A DNA stretch of 7,068 bases from positions 1 through 7,068 of the forward strand of contig DMOT01000231.1 of the NCBI GenBank assembly GCA_003456765.1, in the 5' to 3' direction. How positions within the stretch are numbered: position 1 is the first letter of the stretch; every line of letters begins with the position of its first letter. The notes below the pieces were generated by a model that saw only the letters and a program-made list of their open reading frames with translations, had not been told where the DNA came from and searched no databases. The DNA is from Bacillota bacterium (GTDB lineage Bacteria; Bacillota; DTU025). This document shows positions 1 to 5,061 of the stretch, piece after piece. The translations under genes and the position numbers were made by a program.

Positions 1-892
1 AGACCACATTTGCCCGTACCATGAGATCCCCTCGACTCTTGCCTTTGGCGGACGGCATCCCAAGTCCGCGCAATCGCATGACTTGACCGTTCTGGGTCTC
101 CGGGGGCACCTTAACAGACACGGTCTCTCCGGCGATAGTCGAGAGTTCAACCTCTCCCCCGAGAACTGCAACCGTGAGGGGAATGTCAAGACTCACTTGC
201 AGATCATTCCCGCGAAGCTCGTACCCGCGCTCCGGACGTATCCTTACCTTCAGGTAGAGATTGCCTCGAGCTCCAGGCGACCCTGCTCCTTCTCCCGCAA
301 TGCGCAAGCGTGTTCCGTCGCGCACCCCCGAAGGAATTGTGACGACTATCCTTCGGCGAGAGCCATCGGTGGGGTCGGAAATCTCGATCGAACGCTGACT
401 TCCGGTAAATGCTTCCTTCAGGCCGATCTCAAGCTCGTATTCGATATCGCGCCTGGCCGGCCTGCGACGGGCAGAATTGCGTCTGCCGAGATCATGCAGA
501 TCGCGCCTGAATATGGTGTTTCCGCCCCCAAAATCCCCGAAGAACTGCTTGAAGAAATCGCTGAAATCAGCGTCCGACAGATTGCCGAACGTGAAGGTGG
601 TCCGCTTGTAGCCGGGCTGAGCTCTCCACTGGGCACCCGGTTGCCACCCGGCTCCCGCCCTGGAGTAGCGATCCCAGTCTGCGCCGAGCATGTCGTAGTG
701 CTTCCTTTTCTCGGCATCACCCAGTACTTCATATGCTTCAGCGACCTCCTTGAAGCGTTCCTCTGCCGAACTGTCGCCAGGGTTCACATCAGGGTGGTGC
801 TTGCGCGCTAGCCGCCGGTAGGCGGACTTTATTTCGTCTTCTGTTGCGTCCTTGGACACACCAAGGACCTTATAGTAATCCTTGAACTCCAT
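1..892 (-). CDS. dnaJ: DnaJ/CbpA-type co-chaperone (class II J-protein), 3' end cut off by window
   Basis: Cytoplasmic Hsp40 that hands unfolded clients to DnaK and stimulates its ATPase. 297 residues are visible and the frame is still open at the window edge. The J domain spans about residues 3-70, with the HPD motif at 33-35 (KHHPDVNPG) and the usual AYEVLGD stretch. A Gly/Phe-rich linker follows (about 95-130, with [12 protein letters not shown]), then an Arg-rich patch (136-148), then the two beta-barrel client-binding domains from about 149 ([55 protein letters not shown]). There is no CxxCxGxG zinc finger, so it is CbpA-like and not full DnaJ. Only a short C-terminal piece should be missing. 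Two ATG codons stand in tandem at 895 and 892. I chose 892 because the GGGAG ribosome site (901-905) is then about 8 bases away and the protein begins [12 protein letters not shown], the usual form. It lies 43 bases after grpE in the same operon. Confidence 0.95.
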   Translation of the reverse strand, partial: MEFKDYYKVLGVSKDATEDEIKSAYRRLARKHHPDVNPGDSSAEERFKEVAEAYEVLGDAEKRKHYDMLGADWDRYSRAGAGWQPGAQWRAQPGYKRTTFTFGNLSDADFSDFFKQFFGDFGGGNTIFRRDLHDLGRRNSARRRPARRDIEYELEIGLKEAFTGSQRSIEISDPTDGSRRRIVVTIPSGVRDGTRLRIAGEGAGSPGARGNLYLKVRIRPERGYELRGNDLQVSLDIPLTVAVLGGEVELSTIAGETVSVKVPPETQNGQVMRLRGLGMPSAKGKSRGDLMVRANVV

Positions 893-906
893 CATCTATC
901 TCCCGG

Positions 907-932
907 GCGCGTCCATATTATTGGCCACGCGC
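907..932 (-). promoter_or_regulatory. Intergenic hairpin between grpE and dnaJ
   Basis: A perfect 6-bp inverted repeat (GCGCGT at 907-912 with ACGCGC at 927-932) can extend by CCA/TGG inside. It begins just after the grpE stop codon and ends just before the dnaJ ribosome binding site (GGGAG at 901-905). No U-tract follows, so it is not a terminator. It probably affects mRNA stability or access to the dnaJ ribosome site. Function is inferred. Confidence 0.4.
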
Positions 933-935
933 GGC

Positions 936-1532
936 TTAGTCCGATCGGGGCACAGCCACTCGGGCCATGGTCGGCCTCAAACATTCATCACAGTATGTGT
1001 ACCCCCGCCTGAACTCCTCAACTACAGTTTCAGTTTCAATGCCTGCTTCGTTGGATGCGGCAACAGCTTCGTGGAAGCGCGGGTCGAAGGGCTTGTCGAG
1101 AGCGTCTATGGGCTCAACCCCTTCAGAAGCCAAAGCGTCGAGGAGTTTTCCCATGATCATCTCCACGCCACGGTGAAGAGACTCGTAGTCCGCATCTGCC
1201 TCCAGGGCCCGCTCCATGTCGTCGACGATTGCCAGCAGTTTGAGGAAGATCTCCTTCTTGCCGCTTCTGATATTGAACTCTAGATCTCGTGCCATCCTTC
1301 GCTGGAAGTTCTCCAGGTCTGCCAGGGCACGAAGGTACATATTCCAGTGTTCCTCGGCCTTGGCCTCGGTGTCTGACAATCTCTGCTCCAGGTCATTGAG
1401 TATGTTGACGGAGCACGCGTCAGGCGAAAGGCTCCCGGGCTCCTGTTCCTCTTCCGCTCTGGCGAATCTGATATCATCTTCATTGGATGATCGATTCTCG
1501 CTAGGGCGTGCGTCTTGAGTGTCTGGGCTCAT
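936..1532 (-). CDS. grpE: GrpE, nucleotide exchange factor of DnaK
   Basis: Cytoplasmic co-chaperone that opens the DnaK ATPase domain so that ADP leaves; it acts as a dimer. The protein is 198 residues, normal for the family. Residues 1-40 are acidic and probably disordered. A long helix or coiled coil follows (about 44-100) containing the family stretch YLRALADLENFQRR, then the four-helix-bundle region (KLLAIVDDMERAL). The C-terminal beta domain has the GrpE signature (PFDPRFHEAVA at about 148-158, then EEFRRGYTY and LRPTMARVAV). The odd part is the beta-hairpin turn of that signature: where family members commonly have a polar or basic turn, this protein has CDEC, a CxxC pair at residues 181-184. 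The ATG start has a weak GGTGG site 8 bases upstream, and no earlier in-frame start is available. It lies 142 bases after hsp20, an unusually wide gap that holds a strong hairpin. Confidence 0.96.
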   Translation of the reverse strand: MSPDTQDARPSENRSSNEDDIRFARAEEEQEPGSLSPDACSVNILNDLEQRLSDTEAKAEEHWNMYLRALADLENFQRRMARDLEFNIRSGKKEIFLKLLAIVDDMERALEADADYESLHRGVEMIMGKLLDALASEGVEPIDALDKPFDPRFHEAVAASNEAGIETETVVEEFRRGYTYCDECLRPTMARVAVPRSD

Positions 1533-1581
1533 TATCTACACCACCGCTCATGTTGGTAAGTGGCTGCCAGGGGAGGCGCTG

Positions 1582-1647
1582 GCGGGCCGCAAGCAGGGTC
1601 GGGTCGGCCTCGTTGCTGCTGGCTGGCCTGTGCTGCTTGCGGCCCGC
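1582..1647 (-). promoter_or_regulatory. Long GC-rich hairpin between hsp20 and grpE
   Basis: Two perfect 15-base complementary arms (1582-1596 and 1633-1647, arm sequence GCGGGCCGCAAGCAG) are separated by 36 bases. They lie in the 142-base gap after the hsp20 stop and about 50 bases before the grpE start. A short GCCAG/CTGGC repeat (1566-1583) abuts it. No U-tract follows on the transcript, so a classic intrinsic terminator is unlikely. A stable hairpin between operon genes fits an RNA processing or 3'-end-protecting element that sets different amounts of the hsp20 and grpE messages. The repeat is seen; the role is inferred. Confidence 0.55.
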
Positions 1648-1674
1648 TCCCGCGTACCCGAAACTCAGCCTCTT

Positions 1675-2121
1675 TTATTCAGTGCGAATCTCGATCTGTC
1701 TGGGTTTGGCGCCCTCCGATTTGGGGAGATGCACCTCCAGGATCCCATTCTTATAGCTAGCAGTCACTTTGTCATCAGCGACAGGCGAAGAGAGTGCGAA
1801 GCTTCTGCAGAAACTGCCGAAGCGCCTTTCCGTGCGAAGGTAGTTGCCACGCCTCTCCTCTTGCTCTGCAGCCCGTTGCCCCTTGATAGTGACCTGGTTG
1901 TCCGAAAGCGTGATCTCAATGTCGTCAGGGTTCGTGCCAGGGAGTTCAGCCGTGACCACGAACTCTTCTGAGGTTTCGGCTATGTCTACCGGCATGAACA
2001 AACCGCTTTGCGCGGCTTGCCTTTCCGTCGGCAGCTGAGCGAAGCCTTCACTAAACATGCGATTGAAAACACGCCTCATTTCCGCGAGCTCCTGCCACGG
2101 ATCGTAATTCATCAACGTCAT
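1675..2121 (-). CDS. hsp20: Small heat shock protein, Hsp20/alpha-crystallin family
   Basis: ATP-independent holdase that binds unfolding proteins in large oligomers and passes them to the DnaK system. The 148 residues are typical of bacterial class A small Hsps. The N-terminal arm carries the usual YDPWQELAEMRRVFNRMF (6-23). The alpha-crystallin domain runs about 43-135, beginning PVDIAETSEEFVVTAELPG, with the hallmark A-x-x-x-N-G-[IV]-L motif as ASYKNGIL at 121-128. The C-terminal I-x-I oligomer-locking motif is present as IEI (143-145). The start is well supported: GGAGG (2131-2135) lies 9 bases before the ATG, while the in-frame ATG at residue 4 would be 18 bases away. Its position between dnaK and grpE is uncommon, and the gaps on both sides are about 140 bases and hairpin-bearing, which suggests either a later insertion of hsp20 into the operon or separate control of its expression. 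Confidence 0.96.
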   Translation of the reverse strand: MTLMNYDPWQELAEMRRVFNRMFSEGFAQLPTERQAAQSGLFMPVDIAETSEEFVVTAELPGTNPDDIEITLSDNQVTIKGQRAAEQEERRGNYLRTERRFGSFCRSFALSSPVADDKVTASYKNGILEVHLPKSEGAKPRQIEIRTE

Positions 2122-2126
2122 TCAAA

Positions 2127-2232
2127 CGCACCTCCAATTTGCCGATGTAGTTCTTGTGCTGAATCGACGGCCCGTCCCGCCCGAATCGGGAGGGCGAGGC
2201 CTCGAATCTATCTCTCGCCCCCGAAAGGGGGC
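2127..2232 (-). promoter_or_regulatory. Structured leader upstream of hsp20 with competing hairpins and a possible ribosome-site blocker
   Basis: The dnaK-hsp20 gap holds three mutually competing pairings on the transcript. (A) A 6-bp GC stem closes a 4-base loop at 2217-2232. (B) GGGCGAG/CTCGCCC, 7 bp, pairs 2192-2198 with 2214-2220 and shares bases with A. (C) CGCCCUCC (complement of 2189-2196) can pair with GGAGGUGCG, the hsp20 ribosome site (2127-2135), leaving one bulged base; it shares bases with B. No U-tract is present. A short-arm CCCG/CGGG hairpin (2180-2190) also overlaps. Because small heat-shock genes are often controlled by RNA thermometers that mask the ribosome site, this leader could act that way. 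The pairings are seen; the role is inferred. Confidence 0.35.
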
Positions 2233-2262
2233 CAAATCTGATTTCAAGCCAACCCGATGTGT

Positions 2263-4200
2263 TTATTCATCCTCTTCTACAGTTCTGAAGTCAGCATCTA
2301 TCACATCGTCATCGTCGCCTCTTGCAGAGTCAGTGCCACCCGACTCTGAGTCAGCCCCGGGCTGAGCGCCGCCCTGACCTGCACCTGAGGCGGCCTGTGC
2401 GGCCTTGTAAAGTTCCTCCGACGCCTTGTACGTGGCCTCTCTGACATCGTCCATGAAGCGCTTCACGGCATCCATGTCATTGTCGGCGATGGCTTTCTTC
2501 AGCTTCTCAAGTTCTGCTTCAACCTTCGACCTTGTTTCTGCAGGTATCTTGTCTCCCTGATCCCGCAAGGTCTTCTCTGTTGCATACACAAGGCTGTCGG
2601 CCGAGTTCTTAAGCTCGACTTCCTCGCGGCGCTTCTTGTCATCCTCGGCAGCCCGCTCGGCTTCGCGAACCAGGTTCTCAACTTCGTCATCCGACAGCTG
2701 CGTAGACGCAGTTATCGTGATGCGCTGCTCCTTGCCTGTCCCCAGATCCTTGGCTGCGACGTTGACTATGCCATTGGCATCTATGTCAAAAGAGACCTCA
2801 ATCTGCGGAATTCCGCGAGGTGCCGGCGGTATGCCCTGCAGTGTGAACCGGCCCAGTGTTCTGTTGTCGCGGGCAAACTCTCGTTCACCCTGCAGCACAT
2901 GGATCTCCACCGAAGTCTGTCCATCCTCTGCTGTGGTGAAGATCTGGCTCTTCCTCGTCGGTATCGTGGTGTTCCTCTCGATGAGCTTGGTGGCCACTCC
3001 GCCAAGGGTCTCGATCCCGAGAGATAGGGGGGTGACGTCGAGCAGGACCACGTCTTTGACCTCACCGGCCAGCACGCCTGCTTGAATTGCCGCGCCGATC
3101 GCCACTACCTCATCTGGGTTCACACCGCGATGGGGTTCTTTGCCAGTAAGCTTCTTAACGAGCTCCTGAATGACCGGCATTCGCGTCGCGCCGCCGACCA
3201 GAATCACTTCGTCGATGTCGCCCATGGACAGCTTCGCATCGTTGAGCGCCTGTTTGAACGGTCTTGCGCACCTTTCAGTAAGATCTGATGTCAGCTCTTC
3301 GAACTTCGCGCGTGTGATCTTCGTCTCCAGGTGTTTTGGACCAGTCTGGTCTGCCGTAATAAAGGGAAGACTGATGGTTGTCTCAAAAACCTGCGAAAGC
3401 TCGATCTTGGCCTTTTCTGCCCCTTCGATCAGCCTCTGAAGGGCCTGCCGATCCTTTCTGAGGTCAATGCCCTGGTCGCGCTTGAATTCATCGGCAATGT
3501 ACTCAACCAGCCTCTGATCGTAGTCATCGCCTCCAAGATGCGTATCTCCCGCGGTAGACTTGACTTCGAATACGCCTTCTCCAACCTCAAGGATGGAGAC
3601 GTCGAACGTGCCTCCGCCAAGGTCCCAAACGAGAATAGTCTCGTTCTTCTTCTTGTCAAGGCCGTATGCCAGCGCCGCCGCTGTTGGCTCATTGATGATC
3701 CTCAGCACTTCAAGGCCTGCGATGCGTCCTGCGTCTTTCGTTGCCTGCCTCTGCGAATCGTTAAAGTAAGCAGGAACGGTGATTACGGCTTTGGTAACGC
3801 TTTCGCCCAGGAACTTCTCTGCATCCATCTTCATCTTCTGAAGCAACATCGCAGATATCTCTTCAGGAGAGTGATCTTGGCCGGTTGAAGGAACGTCTAT
3901 CTTGATCCCGTAATTGGGCCCAGACTTCACGTGATATGGCACGCGAGTTCGCTCTTCCTCAACCTCGTCGAAACGACGCCCCATGAACCTCTTAATGGAA
4001 TAGACTGTGTTTTCGGGATTCATGACAGCCTGCCGCCGCGCAAGCTGTCCTACAAGCCGCTCGCCGCTTTTGCTGAATCCTATTACCGACGGGGTGAGCC
4101 TTGCTCCTTCTGCATTCACTATTACTGTAGGGTTGCCGCCCTCCATCACCGAGATTACCGAGTTTGTTGTGCCAAGGTCAATGCCGACCACTTTCCCCAT
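2263..4200 (-). CDS. dnaK: DnaK, Hsp70 chaperone
   Basis: ATP-driven cytoplasmic chaperone that folds and disaggregates proteins with DnaJ and GrpE. The protein is 645 residues, full length. ATPase domain at about 1-382: phosphate loop GIDLGTTNS (6-14), catalytic Lys at K70, [17 protein letters not shown] (142-158), phosphate loop 2 DLGGGTFD (193-200) with T198 at the position of the E. coli autophosphorylation site, and adenosine motif [11 protein letters not shown] (332-342). Interdomain linker VVLLD (384-388). Beta-sandwich substrate domain about 389-500 and helical lid from about 501 ([14 protein letters not shown]). A Gly/Ala/Ser-rich tail ends with the DnaK-type acidic [10 protein letters not shown] then EEDE. 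Residues 75-111 include an insertion of about 24 residues relative to Bacillus DnaK (compared from memory), as in diderm lineages. Start ATG has GGGGAG 7 bases upstream. It is second in the operon, 56 bases after hspR, and probably also serves as HspR co-repressor. Confidence 0.99.
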   Translation of the reverse strand: MGKVVGIDLGTTNSVISVMEGGNPTVIVNAEGARLTPSVIGFSKSGERLVGQLARRQAVMNPENTVYSIKRFMGRRFDEVEEERTRVPYHVKSGPNYGIKIDVPSTGQDHSPEEISAMLLQKMKMDAEKFLGESVTKAVITVPAYFNDSQRQATKDAGRIAGLEVLRIINEPTAAALAYGLDKKKNETILVWDLGGGTFDVSILEVGEGVFEVKSTAGDTHLGGDDYDQRLVEYIADEFKRDQGIDLRKDRQALQRLIEGAEKAKIELSQVFETTISLPFITADQTGPKHLETKITRAKFEELTSDLTERCARPFKQALNDAKLSMGDIDEVILVGGATRMPVIQELVKKLTGKEPHRGVNPDEVVAIGAAIQAGVLAGEVKDVVLLDVTPLSLGIETLGGVATKLIERNTTIPTRKSQIFTTAEDGQTSVEIHVLQGEREFARDNRTLGRFTLQGIPPAPRGIPQIEVSFDIDANGIVNVAAKDLGTGKEQRITITASTQLSDDEVENLVREAERAAEDDKKRREEVELKNSADSLVYATEKTLRDQGDKIPAETRSKVEAELEKLKKAIADNDMDAVKRFMDDVREATYKASEELYKAAQAASGAGQGGAQPGADSESGGTDSARGDDDDVIDADFRTVEEDE

Positions 4201-4256
4201 TGTGATTCTCCCCTTCCGTTGCTCAACTAACGAATTGGAACAATGGAAACCCTAAT

Positions 4257-4589
4257 TCAGGAGTTGCCGTTGCCTTCATCGGGCCTGGCGCCGCGGGAAA
4301 CGCGCTGCGTGACCTCGCGATACCTGATTGTTGTGTTTCCGTGTTTGGACTCAATTTGGAGGATCATTTTGACCCCCGCGAGGTTGACGCCCTCTTCCCG
4401 AACCAGGAAGCAAATGCGTTGCAAGAGCATTAGATCGTTTTGAGAGTAAAGCCTCATGTTCGCCTCGGTTCGGGCAGGTTCCAGCAACCCTTCGCGTTCG
4501 ATCTGCCTCAGGGTTTGCGGGTTTACTCCCAGTAAACGGGCGGCTACGCCAATAGTGTAGACTGGTTCATCAGGGCCGTGTAGCCTCAA
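4257..4589 (-). CDS. hspR: HspR-type MerR-family heat-shock repressor
   Basis: DNA-binding regulator of the MerR fold. Known HspR proteins in Streptomyces, Mycobacterium and Helicobacter repress dnaK and other heat-shock genes, in actinomycetes with DnaK as co-repressor. The protein is 110 residues. Winged helix-turn-helix at about 11-50: YTIGVAARLLGVNPQTLRQIEREGLLEPARTEANMRLYS covers both helices and the wing, with the HspR-like NPQTLRQ and ending R-x-Y-S. The second half has the very characteristic REEGVNLAGVKMILQIE (64-80). No effector domain follows, as expected for HspR. The start is TTG, chosen because GAGGTG (4597-4602) lies exactly 7 bases upstream and the consensus promoter places the message start about 29 bases away; no in-frame ATG exists near the N-terminus. 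It is first in the operon, opposite to actinomycetes where hspR is last, so it very likely controls its own promoter. Confidence 0.93.
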   Translation of the reverse strand: MRLHGPDEPVYTIGVAARLLGVNPQTLRQIEREGLLEPARTEANMRLYSQNDLMLLQRICFLVREEGVNLAGVKMILQIESKHGNTTIRYREVTQRVSRGARPDEGNGNS

Positions 4590-4596
4590 CTTCAGT

Positions 4597-4602
4597 CACC
4601 TC
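4597..4602 (-). promoter_or_regulatory. Ribosome binding site that fixes the hspR TTG start
   Basis: GAGGTG, followed by A, is a strong match to the 16S tail complement and stands 7 bases before the TTG codon at 4587-4589. A GTG overlapping this site is in another frame and reaches a stop after nine codons, so TTG is the best start. Confidence 0.7.
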
Positions 4603-4624
4603 AGATACTTTGGGTTCCGACGCC

Positions 4625-4654
4625 ATTATAGACTATATGAATCAAAAGTGTCAA
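4625..4654 (-). promoter_or_regulatory. Consensus vegetative (sigma-70/sigma-A type) promoter of the hspR-dnaK operon
   Basis: Reading the minus strand, TTGACA (4649-4654) and TATAAT (4625-4630) are both perfect consensus hexamers, separated by 18 bases. Transcription should start near 4618, leaving a leader of about 29 bases before the hspR TTG. Such a strong housekeeping promoter would need repression at normal temperature, which fits an HspR-type repressor controlling the operon. Confidence 0.85.
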
Positions 4655-4675
4655 GTTACCTATACTATTCATATA
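4634..4675. promoter_or_regulatory. Operator-like 9-bp perfect inverted repeat over the operon promoter
   Basis: TATATGAAT (4634-4642) and ATTCATATA (4667-4675) form a perfect inverted repeat with a 24-base spacer. The centre (4654.5) falls at the edge of the -35 hexamer, and one arm lies between -35 and -10. Arm centres are 33 bp apart, about three helical turns, suiting two dimers on one DNA face. It does not match the published HspR element (CTTGAGT-N7-ACTCAAG). It is a good candidate for the repressor site but this is inferred from geometry alone. Confidence 0.5.
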
Positions 4676-5061
4676 AGAAACCTATATCAGATGTACAAGG
4701 TTGATTAAATAGCTGGCGGAGATAGTATATCAGAATCTCCTAAGATGTTCTATAGGCAAGTGCTAAAAATTCTGGCGTACCCGGATCCTTCAGGGGGATC
4801 AGGATGCTGAATGGCAATACCCGAAGGGGGCGCCATGAGATGCGAGGATCGCAGAAAGGCTACGGTCTGTGGAGGGGTATCGTGCTGCGTTGGCGGGCAT
4901 GAATGGAGGCACCGAAACACGTTCCAGCCTTGCGCCAGCGCAAGGCCAGGGAGGAGCCCCGGGCAGGGCTCCTGAAAATGGTAAGAGCTCACGTTCCGCC
5001 TCAGGGGCGTACATGCCCTATGAAAGAGGGATACCGTGAGCGCATGGGTCTCGGGCTTCAG
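4676..5061. other. Intergenic region without a recognisable gene: AT-rich part, then GC-rich hairpin cluster
   Basis: From 4676 to about 4770 the DNA is AT-rich. It holds a 9-base direct repeat TATATCAGA at 4683-4691 and 4726-4734 (43 bp apart) and an inverted repeat GGAGAT/ATCTCC at 4718-4723 and 4735-4740. From about 4780 it turns GC-rich, with a GATCC/GGATC hairpin near 4785-4810 and three stronger ones further right. The largest open frames here (plus 4811-4975; minus 4750-4992 and 4799-5014) resemble nothing I know. No terminator with a U-tract is visible for the upstream gene. Confidence 0.5.
4927..5041. other. Cluster of three stem-loops downstream of the phosphohydrolase gene
   Basis: Three consecutive structures can form on either strand. 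Stem 1, 4927-4946: GCCTTGCG/CGCAAGGC, 8 bp, loop CCAG. Stem 2, 4952-4973: AGGAGCCC/GGGCTCCT, 8 bp, 6-base loop. Stem 3, 4987-5041: GCTCACG/CGTGAGC closes a domain with inner stems CCTC/GAGG (4999-5002 with 5026-5029) and GGGC/GCCC (5005-5008 with 5015-5018). On the minus strand stem 3 comes about 20 bases after the stop codon of the phosphohydrolase and is followed by TCTTACCATTTT, so it may be a weak terminator or a 3'-end structure. An independent small RNA is the alternative. I recognise no known RNA family. Confidence 0.4.

Noticed and set aside
83..811. Long plus-strand open frame of 242 codons
   Set aside because: It lies antisense to dnaJ, whose protein is unmistakable on the minus strand; the translated plus frame has no recognisable motif.
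1514..1530. CTTGAGT, an exact HspR-element half-site
   Set aside because: It is inside the start of grpE and the second half matches only four of seven with the wrong spacing.
1519..1971. Plus-strand open frame of 150 codons
   Set aside because: Shadow of hsp20 and the hairpin-bearing gap; no recognisable protein features.
2217..2232. GC stem with 4-base loop after dnaK as an intrinsic terminator
   Set aside because: No U-tract follows on the minus-strand transcript, and the operon clearly continues into hsp20.
3331..3888. Plus-strand open frame of 185 codons, with several shorter ones across 2636-4255
   Set aside because: Antisense shadows of dnaK with no family motifs.
4758..4766. AAGTGCTAA, eight of nine bases of a CIRCE half-site
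   Set aside because: The matching half nine bases away is absent (three of nine), it lies more than 100 bp upstream of the promoter, and no HrcA gene is seen.
4974..4993. GGTAAGAGCTCAC resembling the conserved GGUAAGAGC stretch of RNase P RNA
   Set aside because: The other conserved parts of RNase P RNA (GAAAGUCCGGGC, ACAGAAA) are missing on both sides; the match is chance.
4750..5014. Minus-strand frames 4750-4992 and 4799-5014 as small genes
   Set aside because: Overlapping each other in different frames, rich in Pro, Ser and Cys with no family resemblance, and lying over strong stem-loops. A GAGG near the 4992 GTG start is not enough.
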